Assembly (NCBI GenBank): GCA_016712355.1
Contig: JADJRF010000005.1
Span: 744,001-808,000, forward strand
Source: Vampirovibrionales bacterium
GTDB taxonomy: Bacteria; Cyanobacteriota; Vampirovibrionia; Vampirovibrionales; Vampirovibrionaceae
Length of the DNA: 64,000 bases
Direction: 5' to 3'
Of the stretch, positions 8,257 through 17,317 are shown one piece after another. Under the pieces are notes generated by a model, which saw nothing but the letters and a program-made list of their open reading frames with translations, ran no database searches and was not told the origin of the DNA. The translations under genes were made by a program, and so were the position numbers. The stretch's first letter is position 1, and each line of letters begins with the position of its first letter.

Positions 8257-10365
8257 TTAGCGCGCGCGTCCGCCGTTCATCATGCCCACGTCTTCGACGC
8301 CGCCCAGCGTGTTTTGAGAGACAGGGGTCGCCGTAGGGGCTTCGCCGAAGTCTTCGGGCTGGTAGATTTTCATCGAATCGTAGCGAACCGTCTTGGTGCT
8401 GCGGCCCGGCAACATGTTAATGCCGAAAAACGAGCGCTGGCGCACAAAATCGTAGGCCAGATTCAGCTTGAGATCGTCGGGGCCGACCAGCATAAAGACC
8501 GAGTTGCCGGTAAACAGCGCATTTTGCGAATTGTCGCGGTTCAGGCTCATATTGCTGCGCAGGCCCAGCGTGAGAAATTTATTGACCCGAAACTGGTTGG
8601 TCGACTGGATGTTATTGCGTCCACGATAGTACGTATCAAACACGAAAGGCGTTTCTCCCGCCGTGGCGGCGTAGAAATACCGGTTGTAGGACGTAAAGCG
8701 ATCGCCCAGCGTCAGGCGCGCGCTGGGGCCTGCGCGAAACACGCCGATAAAGTCGCCGGTGGTATAACCCGCCAGCGCGACTTGTCCGCCCAGACCGAAA
8801 TCCAGATGCTTCTTTTCGTTGCCGATGGTCAGCATGGGCAGAACGTTGCTGATGCTGGCCTGCAACTGCATGCGGCCGGCGGTAACCGGTTCGGATTCGG
8901 GGTCTTTGGGGGTGACGAAGAAATCTTCCTGATTGGTGGGGAAGAACTCATCGTGCGCCACGCCCAGACTGCCGAAGGTGGTCAGGCGCACGTTGTGCTT
9001 TTCGTACAGTTTGCGCGAATCGGTGATCTGCGCGATATATTTGGGCCGCTCCCAGCCGAGGAAGCCCTGATTATAGTCTTCGTTGGCGCCGACCATTAAG
9101 CGGGTTTTGCCGTCGAATAATTTGCGCTCGCCGAAAATCACCGGCGATCCGACCTTGGCGTTGTAGCCCATGTTGAGTTGCGTGGTGTGCGACATATAGT
9201 GCAGGATGCCGCCAACGCCGGGACCGCTGACGTTTTCAATGTCCTGGCCGCCGCGCTTGCGCCGCGAGCCGACGCCATAGCTCAGGACGGGCGAGAATTT
9301 AACAATGCCCTTGCCCAGGCGAAAATCCCAGCCGGGACCGAAGTAGAAACCGCCATAATCGGGATCCACGCCGATATCCGGGCCCAGATATTCGACATCG
9401 CCGGTGCTTTCATCCTGCGAGAAATCCATTTGCGGTAAGCGGGCCAGCGTCACGGATCCAAACTTCAGGCGCGGGTCCACGATATTAATATCGTTGTAGC
9501 CGGTTTCGTTTTGGGTGACTTCGATGCTGCGCGCTTTGACGTAAAAGCGATCGGCAAAGCGCTTGGGCTGATTGGCGGCGGCGAGCTCGCGCTCCAGTTG
9601 CTCGGGCGACGGCTCGTTCTGGGAATTGCCAGATTTAAGAAGGGGATGGCCCATGTCCAGTTGCGACAGATCGTCGTTACCGGCGGCGAGATCGTCGGGC
9701 ATGGCTTTTCGCGCGTTGGCTTGAATCGTCGGATTGGGCGCATTTTTGGCCGGGATGATCATCACGCCGTTTTTCAGTTCGACGACCTTATCGCCCACAA
9801 AGGCTTGCTCGGCCTTGATGCGCACTTCTTCAAGCCGCGTAATGGGGCTGGTGATCAGGGCGGATTTTCGGGTGAGATCAATCTTGGCGTAGGCCCCGAA
9901 GGTCTGCGACCCTTTGTTGTTAATGACTACATGCCCTTCAGCGATCATCAATTCCTGGGCGGGGTCGTAGACGACCTTATCGGCAATGAGTTCGGAGTTC
10001 TGCTCGGAGACGATGACATGGACGGCGCCGGTGGCCGTGTAAATATTTTTGGCCGTGTCGTAGTTCAGCGTGTCGCTGACAATATCGACCACCACGGCCT
10101 TGGCTTCCAGCGGTGCGGCTTCAGAGCCCATGATCGCAGGGGCGGCGGCGGGCTTTTCCGGATCGGCAGAGGGAATCACCGCGCCGGGCGCGGCTTGCCC
10201 TTCCAGCTCCTGAAGACCGACGGACTCGGGCAGCGCCGACCAGGCGGGCGGGGCGTCGTCGGCGGCGCGGGCCGAAAGACCATGCGTCAGACACAGGCTC
10301 AGCGCCAGCAGGGCTAGGGGAGCTTTTATCGACGGGATGAAGCGATTCGCGAACAGGCTCGGCAC
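8257..10365 (-). CDS. LptD/OstA-like outer-membrane protein
   Basis: This 702-residue protein has a signal peptide (about 1-34) and a proline/alanine-rich linker. An OstA-type beta-jellyroll follows: VSDTLNYDTAKNIYTATG at about 93-110, then ELIADKVVYDPAQELMIAEG. The C-terminal region is predicted to be a beta-barrel, with many alternating strands such as GGFYFGPGWDFRLGK. LptD inserts lipopolysaccharide into the outer leaflet. This variant lacks enough conserved barrel motifs for me to claim full orthology. The start is GTG at 10365 after a GAGGAG site. With the LptC-like gene nearby it marks a diderm cell. Confidence 0.65.
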   Translation of the reverse strand: MPSLFANRFIPSIKAPLALLALSLCLTHGLSARAADDAPPAWSALPESVGLQELEGQAAPGAVIPSADPEKPAAAPAIMGSEAAPLEAKAVVVDIVSDTLNYDTAKNIYTATGAVHVIVSEQNSELIADKVVYDPAQELMIAEGHVVINNKGSQTFGAYAKIDLTRKSALITSPITRLEEVRIKAEQAFVGDKVVELKNGVMIIPAKNAPNPTIQANARKAMPDDLAAGNDDLSQLDMGHPLLKSGNSQNEPSPEQLERELAAANQPKRFADRFYVKARSIEVTQNETGYNDINIVDPRLKFGSVTLARLPQMDFSQDESTGDVEYLGPDIGVDPDYGGFYFGPGWDFRLGKGIVKFSPVLSYGVGSRRKRGGQDIENVSGPGVGGILHYMSHTTQLNMGYNAKVGSPVIFGERKLFDGKTRLMVGANEDYNQGFLGWERPKYIAQITDSRKLYEKHNVRLTTFGSLGVAHDEFFPTNQEDFFVTPKDPESEPVTAGRMQLQASISNVLPMLTIGNEKKHLDFGLGGQVALAGYTTGDFIGVFRAGPSARLTLGDRFTSYNRYFYAATAGETPFVFDTYYRGRNNIQSTNQFRVNKFLTLGLRSNMSLNRDNSQNALFTGNSVFMLVGPDDLKLNLAYDFVRQRSFFGINMLPGRSTKTVRYDSMKIYQPEDFGEAPTATPVSQNTLGGVEDVGMMNGGRAR

Positions 10366-10542
10366 GCGGGGCGTCTCCTCTGGACTGGGGGGACATGGGG
10401 CGGGAAATCGCAGGCGGCAGGCCGTCCTGCAGCCGTCTTTACAGGTTCTTTATCAGGGCTCATAAAATCTTTATGCGCGGGTAGGGTCATTGTATCAGAA
10501 GCGAAAAAAGATGGCAGGTTCCCGTCAAAACGGCGCGGGCGC

Positions 10543-11748
10543 TTACAGAGCTTGCAACATGCGCGCCAAGGCGACGCGCGCATGGGCATACGTGAGCCCG
10601 CCTTGTAGAAACGCGGCATAAGGAGGCCGAAGGGGCCCATCTGCCGATAGTTCCAGCGTCGCGCCCTGAATAAACGTGCCTCCGGCCATAATGACCGGAT
10701 CACCATAACCGGGAACCTCTGAGGCAATGGGCTTAACGGCTGAACTCACCGGGCTGGCCGCCTGTAACAGCCCGCAGAAGGTTTCCAGACGCTGGGGGTC
10801 TCCCAGCGTCAGGGTCTGAATAATATCGCCGCGCGGCTCGTCAAATCGCGGCGCCACGTCATAGCCGGCCTGCTCGAACAGCCAGGCGGCAAGCGTCATA
10901 CTTTTAAGGGCCTCTCGCACCACGCCCGGCGCCAGAAATAGTCCTTGAAACGCCAGGCGCGTCAGATCAAACGAATAGCCGCCCGCGCTGCCGATACCGG
11001 GCGCGGTTAGAGCGTCGGCGCACTGCCCGACGAGATCGCGGCGCCCCGCAATGTAGCCGCCGGTGGGAACCAGCCCGCCGCCGGGGTTTTTAATCAGCGA
11101 CCCGGCCATCAAATCAGCGCCGACGGCGGTGGGCTCGCGCGTTTCGGTGAATTCGCCGTAGCAGTTGTCGACCATAATTATAATATCGGCGCGTATGGCG
11201 CGAATCTGCCGGCAGAGGGCGTCGAGATCGTCGATGGTCAGCGTGCGGCGCAGGCTGTAGCCGCGAGAGCGTTGAAGATACGCCATTTTCGCCGTTTTCA
11301 GCGCGTCGTCGGCGGCGGTATCGAGCCCGTCGAACTGATGATACGCGACGCCGCGCCGTCGTAACGACAGCGGACTGTCGCCGCGAAGACCAATGACTTC
11401 TTCCAGCGTGTCGTAGGGCGCGCCGGTGAGCGAGACCATCGCATCGCCCGCCTGAAGACAGCCGTTGAGCGCGGCGCAGAGCGCATGCGTGCCGGAGACG
11501 AACTGAAAGCGCGCTATCGCCGCCGGGGCCTGCAGGGCGTGCGCAAAGACGGCATCCAGCGCCGCGCGGCCCAAATCATCGTGGCCGTAGCCGGTGACGC
11601 TGGCGAAATGCTCTTCGCCAATGCGCTGCTGGGTAAAGGCGTTCAAGACGCGCTCAAACGCGACGTAATAAGTTGTGTCAAACCGGGGCCAGACGCTTTG
11701 GCTCAGTTCCTGTTCAGCTTGCGCGATCAGGGCCGCAATATCCCGCAT
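10543..11748 (-). CDS. Methionine gamma-lyase-like PLP enzyme (aluminium-resistance/YnbB family)
   Basis: This 401-residue protein is a fold-type I PLP enzyme of the family annotated as aluminium resistance or YnbB. It shows FASVTGYGHDDLGR (about 43-56), the cofactor-binding FVSGTHALCAALNG segment (about 83-96), an aspartate block IIMVDNCYGEF (about 191-201) and the Schiff-base lysine in GSLIKNPGGGLVPTGGY (around 216-232). The family is related to Cys/Met-metabolism lyases, and its substrate is not settled. The gene follows wecB with a 16-base gap. Length and motifs are normal for the family. Confidence 0.8.
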   Translation of the reverse strand: MRDIAALIAQAEQELSQSVWPRFDTTYYVAFERVLNAFTQQRIGEEHFASVTGYGHDDLGRAALDAVFAHALQAPAAIARFQFVSGTHALCAALNGCLQAGDAMVSLTGAPYDTLEEVIGLRGDSPLSLRRRGVAYHQFDGLDTAADDALKTAKMAYLQRSRGYSLRRTLTIDDLDALCRQIRAIRADIIIMVDNCYGEFTETREPTAVGADLMAGSLIKNPGGGLVPTGGYIAGRRDLVGQCADALTAPGIGSAGGYSFDLTRLAFQGLFLAPGVVREALKSMTLAAWLFEQAGYDVAPRFDEPRGDIIQTLTLGDPQRLETFCGLLQAASPVSSAVKPIASEVPGYGDPVIMAGGTFIQGATLELSADGPLRPPYAAFLQGGLTYAHARVALARMLQAL

Positions 11749-11764
11749 CTGTCTTCGAGCGCCC

Positions 11765-12916
11765 CTAGGTTGTCATTTCGGCGTCGCCCAGCTCGGCGAG
11801 CGTCCCGGCGTGATAATGCGTCAGGATACTGGCGATGCGCTGCGCTGCTTTGCCGTCGCCATACGGACTAACGGCGCGCGCCATGGCGTCATAGGCTGCG
11901 GGATCGGATAAAAGACGAACGCTTTCTTCCATAATGCGCGCATAATGCGGGCCGACCAGTTTGACGACGCCCATTTGCACGGCTTCAGGGCGTTCGGTTT
12001 CGTCGCGCAGAACCAGCACCGGTTTCTTGAGCGACGGGGCTTCTTCCTGCACGCCGCCGGAATCAGTTAAAATCAGCGAGGCGCGGTTCATCAGCGCGCA
12101 GAACGGTTCGTATTCCTGCGGCTCAATTAAATGGATGCGCGGCTCATCACACAGCATCTGTGTGACCATCTCGCGCACGGCGGGATTGGGATGCACGGGA
12201 ATGACGGCTTCCACGTCTGAGAAGCCATCGACCAGATCGCGAATGGCGCGGCAGATCTCGCGCATAGGCTCGCCAAAATTCTCGCGGCGATGCATGGTCG
12301 CCAGAATCAGCCGCTTGGCGGGGTCCAGCGTCAGCGGCAAGCGATCCGCGCTGCGCGACAACGTATAAAACAGCGCGTCTATCACCGTATTACCGGTTAC
12401 AAACACGTGAGACGGCGAAGCCCCGGAGCGCAGCAAATTGTCGCGCGCCCCGCCGGTGGGCGCAAAATACAGGGTCGCCACGCTGTCGGTCACCACGCGA
12501 TTCATTTCTTCGGGGAACGGATAATAGCGATCAAACGTGCGCAGGCCCGCTTCGACGTGGCCTACCGGAATCTTGAGATAGTAACAGGCAAGACTTGCCG
12601 CCATGGTGGTAGAGGTATCGCCATGGACCAGCGCAATATCGGGGCGCCGTTCTTCGAGAACCGGCTTGAGGCCATTGAGGACGGCTGTGGTGATCTGAAA
12701 CAGATCCTGATGCGGTCGCATGACGTTTAAATCGACATCGGGCTCGATGTCAAACAGAGAAAGCGCCTGATCGAGCATCTGCCGGTGTTGGGCGGTGACG
12801 CAGACGCAGGTTTCAAACGCGTCGCTGCGTTGGCGCAACGCTTGGACCACGGGGGCCATCTTAATCGCTTCGGGACGCGTGCCGAAGACGACCATGACGT
12901 TCATTTTGCCAGACAC
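11765..12916 (-). CDS. wecB: UDP-N-acetylglucosamine 2-epimerase (non-hydrolysing)
   Basis: This 383-residue enzyme interconverts UDP-GlcNAc and UDP-ManNAc for surface polysaccharide or teichoic-acid-like glycans. It carries GTRPEAIKMAPV near the N-terminus, VHGDTSTTMAASLA, GHVEAGLRTFDRYYPFPEE with the substrate-contacting residues, and TDSGGVQEEAPSLKKPVLVLR near residue 290-310. The frame opens with GTG at 12916. An ATG four codons later is equally possible. It sits directly upstream of the PLP enzyme gene on the same strand. Confidence 0.9.
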   Translation of the reverse strand: MSGKMNVMVVFGTRPEAIKMAPVVQALRQRSDAFETCVCVTAQHRQMLDQALSLFDIEPDVDLNVMRPHQDLFQITTAVLNGLKPVLEERRPDIALVHGDTSTTMAASLACYYLKIPVGHVEAGLRTFDRYYPFPEEMNRVVTDSVATLYFAPTGGARDNLLRSGASPSHVFVTGNTVIDALFYTLSRSADRLPLTLDPAKRLILATMHRRENFGEPMREICRAIRDLVDGFSDVEAVIPVHPNPAVREMVTQMLCDEPRIHLIEPQEYEPFCALMNRASLILTDSGGVQEEAPSLKKPVLVLRDETERPEAVQMGVVKLVGPHYARIMEESVRLLSDPAAYDAMARAVSPYGDGKAAQRIASILTHYHAGTLAELGDAEMTT

Positions 12917-13002
12917 GACACCTGTCCGTTTCTACTCAAGCGAAAATCAACAGCGAGACTAAAAGACACCGTGAAATCGATGTCGGGGATTCCCCCAAAA
13001 AT

Positions 13003-13034
13003 CCGAAAGAGGGGAAACAAGTCCCCTCTTTCGG
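13003..13034 (-). terminator. Rho-independent terminator after the small exported protein gene
   Basis: A perfect 13-bp stem (13003-13015 with 13022-13034) with a six-base loop is followed on the minus strand by ATTTTT. It lies 18 bases beyond the stop at 13053. Confidence 0.75.
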
Positions 13035-13052
13035 GCCAATGGGCCAATGGAT

Positions 13053-13361
13053 TTATAGACGGCCTTCCCAGTAACCGCCTTTGCGGTTGACCAGGGCGTC
13101 ATAACCCGACCAGAAGCGGAAAGGCGGGAACAGGCCAGCAACGGCGTGCGTGCCCACTTTTCTGCCGCGATCGCTGTTGACGGCCTGACCGATGCCGGGC
13201 CAGATCAGGAAAGACAAGACGCCAGCCGCGACCGAGCGACCGGTGATTTTGCCGGAATGCGGCGGATCGGAATTTTCTGCGATGGCGGCGCCCGTGGTGG
13301 TCGCAATCATCGCCAGCAGGCTGACAGCCAGCGCGCCGGATTTCAGAACGCGATTGTTCAT
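13053..13361 (-). CDS. Small exported protein of unknown function
   Basis: This 102-residue protein has a clear signal peptide (SGALAVSLLAMIATTTGAAIA, cleavage likely after the ALA-type motif near residue 28). A short region with one hydrophobic stretch (VAAGVLSFLIWPGIGQAV, about 44-61) follows, with a Gly/Asn/Arg-rich C-terminus. I do not recognise it. The AGGAG ribosome site is followed by ATAGACTCCTC before the ATG, so the site could pair with the CTCCT next to the start codon and be masked. The gene has its own extended -10 promoter and a strong terminator, so it is probably monocistronic and well expressed. Confidence 0.7.
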   Translation of the reverse strand: MNNRVLKSGALAVSLLAMIATTTGAAIAENSDPPHSGKITGRSVAAGVLSFLIWPGIGQAVNSDRGRKVGTHAVAGLFPPFRFWSGYDALVNRKGGYWEGRL

Positions 13362-13430
13362 GAGGAGTCTATCTCCTACTACATAACGTCACAGACAATA
13401 AACAGTCACATCAAAGGGGGAATGGCGAAT

Positions 13431-13439
13431 AGTATAACA
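13431..13439 (-). promoter_or_regulatory. Extended -10 promoter of the small exported protein gene
   Basis: On the minus strand TG-T-TATACT forms an extended -10 element. No good -35 is visible, which is tolerated with extended -10 promoters. The predicted leader is about 63 bases. Confidence 0.45.
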
Positions 13440-13489
13440 CAGCGCCGTCTGTGGGGAGCGGGGCGCTTCCTGGTGGCGCGCCCTGAGTC

Positions 13490-14032
13490 TTAGGCCCCGA
13501 CTGAACGGCTGGCGGCGTGTTGTTCGACGCTGACCTGCTCGCATCCGTCGGTTTCGCGCAGTCGTACCACGACGCGCTCGCCTTGGGCCGCAGGCGCAAC
13601 TTTGCCGACAAAATCCGGGGCGATGGGCAACTGGCGCTCGCCGCGATCGAGCAATACGGCCAATTGTACCGAGGCGGGCCGTCCATAAGCGCTGAGGGCG
13701 TCGAGCGCCGCGCGGACGGTTCGCCCGCTATGTAGCACGTCATCGACTAAAATGACGCGCATGCCGCTGAGATCGCAGGGGGCCTCGCTTTCGCCGACCG
13801 GACGGAACTGACGCCCAACGTCATCGCGGTATAGCGTAATATCGAGATACCCGCAGGGAATGGCTTTTCCTTCAATGGCCCCGATTTGTGCGGCGAGGCG
13901 TTCGGCCAGATAGCGCCCGCGCGTCACGATGCCCATCAAGGCCAGATGGTCGCCGCCGTGATTGCTTTCCAGAATCTCGTGCGCCAGACGGGCCAGCGTG
14001 CGGGCGATATCGCTTTCATCGAATAGAATCAT
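13490..14032 (-). CDS. pyrR: PyrR bifunctional regulator/uracil phosphoribosyltransferase
   Basis: This 180-residue protein has the PRPP-binding loop VILVDDVLHSGRTVRAALDAL (about 93-113) and the early LMGIVTRGRYLAERLA segment typical of PyrR. PyrR binds pyr leader RNA to attenuate pyrimidine genes and may make UMP from uracil and PRPP. No pyr biosynthetic genes lie nearby. I place the start at ATG 14032: it overlaps the pabB stop as ATGA, follows AGGAGG by 11 bases, and gives the usual family length. The longer open frame upstream is pabB antiphase. Confidence 0.85.
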   Translation of the reverse strand: MILFDESDIARTLARLAHEILESNHGGDHLALMGIVTRGRYLAERLAAQIGAIEGKAIPCGYLDITLYRDDVGRQFRPVGESEAPCDLSGMRVILVDDVLHSGRTVRAALDALSAYGRPASVQLAVLLDRGERQLPIAPDFVGKVAPAAQGERVVVRLRETDGCEQVSVEQHAASRSVGA

Positions 14033-15585
14033 CGCGGCGGAGCCTCCTGTGGCGGCGTCGACGTCGGGCGCTGACAGGTAAACAGCGCGCCCCAGAGCGC
14101 GGCGGCCTTGCGCATACATTCGCGGTACTCGCGCTCGGCGACCGAATCCGCCACGATGCCGGCGCCGACCGAGAAGGCGGCATTATACCGTAAACCGTCG
14201 CCCTCAGAACGCAGCGTCACCGTGCGAATCAGAATATTCAGATCCATGCGTCCCGAGGCCGCATCCCAATACCCGAGACCGCCGGTATAAGGGCCGCGCG
14301 CGACCGGCTCCACGTCGGCGAGCAGCTCCACGCAGCGAATTTTAGGACAGCCGGTAATCGTGCCGCCGGGAAACGTCGCCCGCAGCACGTCCCAGGCGTC
14401 GGCGCCTGGCTTTATCTGGCCGCTGACGGCGCTGACCAGATGCGTCACGTGCGAATAGCGTTCAATAGTCAGCAGTTCGTTGACGCTGACCGAGCCCGCG
14501 CGGCAGGCCCGTCCCAGATCATTGCGCGCCAGATCTACCAGCATCAGGTGTTCGGCGCGTTCTTTGGGGTCGGCGCGCAGCTGTTCGGCGATTGCCGCGT
14601 CTTCTTGCGCCGACGCCCCGCGCCCGCGCGTGCCGGCAATGGGGCGCATGTGAGCGGCCCCGGCGGCGGCCACGCTTGCCAGCCGTTCGGGCGAATTGCT
14701 CAGCAGCCAATGCCCCGGCCATTGCGCCCAACCCGAAAACGGCGATGGGTTGCGCTGGCAAAGCGTTTCGTAGAGTAAGCGCGGATCGAGCGAGAGCGTG
14801 CGCGAAAACCGGATGCTGAGATTCGCCTGATAAATATCGCCTTCGGCGATGGCGCGTTGCAGGCGCGCCACGCCTGCCTGAAACTGCGCAGGCGACAGCG
14901 ACGCCTCAAAACTATCGCGAAAGGCCGCGTCGGCTTCGCAAAACGTCTGTGGGGGCGGCTCTTCAACGACCTCTGCCGCCATGGCCGCGCGCCATTGGCT
15001 GCGATAGGCCTGTATCGCAGAGGCGCGCTCGCTGAGAATCGTCAGCGCGCGCGCGCGGCGATCGATCACCAGCCAGTCCTCGCATTCGACTAGCCACAAA
15101 TCGGGCCAGTCGCGCGCCGGCGGCGTTGGCTTTTGAGGGCGATTCAGCGCATCGGCGAGCGCCGGGTCGCAATACTGGCCGAACTCGTAGCCGATCCAGC
15201 CCATCAGGCCGCCAGAAAAGGGGAGATCAGCGTTTACATCCGAAAACTGGCGACACGACGCCCCCACTTCGCGCAAGCGCTGAAACAACCGATCGCAGGC
15301 TTCAGGCGCGCAGGAGAGCGCTTCCTCGAAGCTGTTTGAAGCGGCGTCGCGGATGCTCAGCGTCTGGCCCTGAATCTGCACGCGCTGACGGGCTCCCAAG
15401 CCTATCAGGGTCCAGCGATTGACGTCATCGCGCGCGGCGACGGCGTACGGCCAGCGCGGCATGCCTTCCAGCAACAGGGCCACATCGCGCAAAGCGCCCA
15501 GCGTCTGAAAAAACCGGCGAATGCGCTGCGCAAACGCTTCTTCTGACAGCGCTGCGATAAAAGCCGACGGCGCCTCAGCGCCCAA
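14029..15585 (-). CDS. pabB: Aminodeoxychorismate synthase component I (PabB/TrpE family)
   Basis: This 518-residue chorismate-utilising enzyme carries IAEGDIYQANLSIRF, PIAGTRGRG, HLMLVDLARNDLGR, FPGGTITGCPKIRCVELL and a GRMDLNILIRT ending, the order found in PabB and TrpE. The C-terminal MDLNI.IRT form favours PabB, which makes 4-amino-4-deoxychorismate for folate. The PIAGT motif lacks the lysine of classical PIKGT PabB, so anthranilate synthase activity cannot be excluded. No glutaminase subunit is adjacent. The start is TTG at 15585, 11 bases inside yebC. The stop overlaps pyrR. Confidence 0.75.
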   Translation of the reverse strand: MGAEAPSAFIAALSEEAFAQRIRRFFQTLGALRDVALLLEGMPRWPYAVAARDDVNRWTLIGLGARQRVQIQGQTLSIRDAASNSFEEALSCAPEACDRLFQRLREVGASCRQFSDVNADLPFSGGLMGWIGYEFGQYCDPALADALNRPQKPTPPARDWPDLWLVECEDWLVIDRRARALTILSERASAIQAYRSQWRAAMAAEVVEEPPPQTFCEADAAFRDSFEASLSPAQFQAGVARLQRAIAEGDIYQANLSIRFSRTLSLDPRLLYETLCQRNPSPFSGWAQWPGHWLLSNSPERLASVAAAGAAHMRPIAGTRGRGASAQEDAAIAEQLRADPKERAEHLMLVDLARNDLGRACRAGSVSVNELLTIERYSHVTHLVSAVSGQIKPGADAWDVLRATFPGGTITGCPKIRCVELLADVEPVARGPYTGGLGYWDAASGRMDLNILIRTVTLRSEGDGLRYNAAFSVGAGIVADSVAEREYRECMRKAAALWGALFTCQRPTSTPPQEAPPR

Positions 15586-16333
15586 GCGATTCCAGGAGCG
15601 CCTCGTCGATTTCGCAATTGGCGTACACCGTTTGCACGTCGTCGTGCGACTCGATGGCGTCGAGCAGTTTGAGCAGTTGTTTGGCGTGCAGGGGATCCTG
15701 CACCACTACGGACGTTTGCGGCGCGCGGGTGGTTTCGGCTGACGCGATGGCCACGCCCGCTTGCGACAGGGCCAGGCACACGGCATTGAGCGCGTCAGGG
15801 GCAGTGGTGACTTCATAGCACGCGTCGTCAGCGCTGGCGTCAAAATCGCAGGCGCCGGCCTCAATGGCTTTTTCGAAAGCGCTGTCTTCCTCGATGGCGG
15901 TCTTGAGGATGCGGATTAATCCTTTTTCCTCGAAAATCCAGGCGACGCAGCCGTCGGCCCCCAGATTGCCGGCGTATTTATTGAAATAGCTTCGAATATC
16001 GCCCGCCGTGCGATGCCGGTTGTCGGTCAGCGCTTCGATATAAAGCGCCGTTCCGCCGGGGCCATAGCCTTCATAGGCGATCGCTTCCATTGCGTCGGAT
16101 TCGCCGCCGCCGCTGCCTTTTTCGATGGCGCGCTGAATATTGTCATTCGGCAATCCGGCGGCTTTGGCGCGATCAATGGCGGTGCGCAGCCGAAAATTCC
16201 CCGCCGGATCCGGGCCTCCCAGCTTGACGGCGACCATGATATCGCGCGCGCTGGTGGCGTAGGCGGCCCCTTTTTTAGCGTCTTTGACCGCCTTCTGGCG
16301 TTTGATTTGAGACCACTTGGAGTGTCCGGACAT
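15575..16333 (-). CDS. yebC: YebC/PmpR family protein
   Basis: This 252-residue protein starts MSGHSKWSQIKRQKAVKDAK, the family signature, and continues with ARDIMVAVK.GGPDP..NFRLR and the ...ALYIEALTDNRHRTAGDIRSYFNKYAGNLG block. YebC-type proteins act as transcription regulators or as factors that relieve ribosome stalling at proline stretches. The ATG at 16333 is chosen because it gives the conserved N-terminus; the much longer open frame upstream is not homologous. The stop is 11 bases inside pabB. Confidence 0.92.
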   Translation of the reverse strand: MSGHSKWSQIKRQKAVKDAKKGAAYATSARDIMVAVKLGGPDPAGNFRLRTAIDRAKAAGLPNDNIQRAIEKGSGGGESDAMEAIAYEGYGPGGTALYIEALTDNRHRTAGDIRSYFNKYAGNLGADGCVAWIFEEKGLIRILKTAIEEDSAFEKAIEAGACDFDASADDACYEVTTAPDALNAVCLALSQAGVAIASAETTRAPQTSVVVQDPLHAKQLLKLLDAIESHDDVQTVYANCEIDEALLESLGR

Positions 16334-16440
16334 AAAAAAAGGCGTCTTGTCTAAAGCGGACTCTCGCGCCGCGCCACCTGCGAGAAGGCGCGCCGCCGCC
16401 CTTATCTTGCCAGAAAGTCCGTCTATTTTCCAGCCTGATA

Positions 16441-16446
16441 TATAAT
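16441..16446 (+). promoter_or_regulatory. -10 element upstream of the glycosyltransferase gene
   Basis: A perfect TATAAT lies 56 bases before the ATG at 16502. The -35 is weak. The segment is between the divergent yebC and glycosyltransferase genes. Confidence 0.35.
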
Positions 16447-16501
16447 ACCAATAGCGCCTGCCGCGCAGACGCGCCCCCCAGACGAGAGCCGCCCTGACGT
16501 T

Positions 16502-17314
16502 ATGTCCCATCGCTCCCAGAAAATTACCGCCGCGCTGGTCACGCGCGATGATGGCGCTACTCTCGCGCGAGCGCTGGCCTCGTTGCGCTGGGCGGATGAA
16601 ATTGTCATCGTCGATGCGGGCAGCCAGGACGACACGCTGGCCATTGCGCGCGAGTATACCGATCGGGTTTTCTATCACCCCTGCGAGGATCTGTGCGTCC
16701 TGCGCCGTTTTGCGGTCTCTCAGGCGCGTCACCCGTGGGTGTTGTCGCTCTCGCCTGACGAATGGGTCGACGAGATGCTTGCCCACAAGATTGACGGCCT
16801 GCTGATTTCCGCCAGCGTTGAGCAGGGCGCGCGCATTCCGATTCACACCCTCTGGCAGGGGCGGCGTCTGCGCCATGGCGCGCCGCTGCGGCGCGAATGC
16901 CGTCTGTTTCGCCGCGAGGCTGCGCGTTATATCGAAGACAGCGACGATCACGATGGCTCCGGCGGCTTTGAGGCGGATGGCCATCTGGCGTCTCTGGACG
17001 GCGCCATTGTCTGCGAGCCTGCGCCCACGGTCGCCTTGTGGGTGGCCCGCGCGCGTCGCCGCGCCGAGCGTCAGGCGGGATTCCGGGTCGAGTCCGGGGA
17101 ATTGCGGCGACTGGGCAAGCCGGGCGCATGGGCGCTCTTGCGGGAATTCGAAAAAACGCTGCGGCAGCGCTTTATCTGGCGCGGCGGCTTCCTGGACGGC
17201 GTCAGTGGTCTGACGTTTGCGCTGGGAGAGGCTCTGGAAGTTATCTGGGCGCGTCTGCGGGCGCGCGAACTGGTCAGCGGCTCGTCTGCCGCATCGTCCT
17301 CAGGAGCCGCTTAA
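16502..17314 (+). CDS. Glycosyltransferase family 2, WaaE/KdtX-like
   Basis: This 270-residue protein has the GT-A start ITAALVTRDDGATLARALASLRWADEIVIVDAGSQDDT (split here into its known blocks) and ends with a basic helix region. WaaE/KdtX members add a sugar to the lipopolysaccharide inner core. In those enzymes the catalytic block usually reads LDADE. Here it reads SLSPDEW (about residues 81-87), so one acidic residue is missing. A four-base gap separates it from the FmdB-like gene. Confidence 0.75.
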   Translation: MSHRSQKITAALVTRDDGATLARALASLRWADEIVIVDAGSQDDTLAIAREYTDRVFYHPCEDLCVLRRFAVSQARHPWVLSLSPDEWVDEMLAHKIDGLLISASVEQGARIPIHTLWQGRRLRHGAPLRRECRLFRREAARYIEDSDDHDGSGGFEADGHLASLDGAIVCEPAPTVALWVARARRRAERQAGFRVESGELRRLGKPGAWALLREFEKTLRQRFIWRGGFLDGVSGLTFALGEALEVIWARLRARELVSGSSAASSSGAA

Positions 17315-17317
17315 GCC

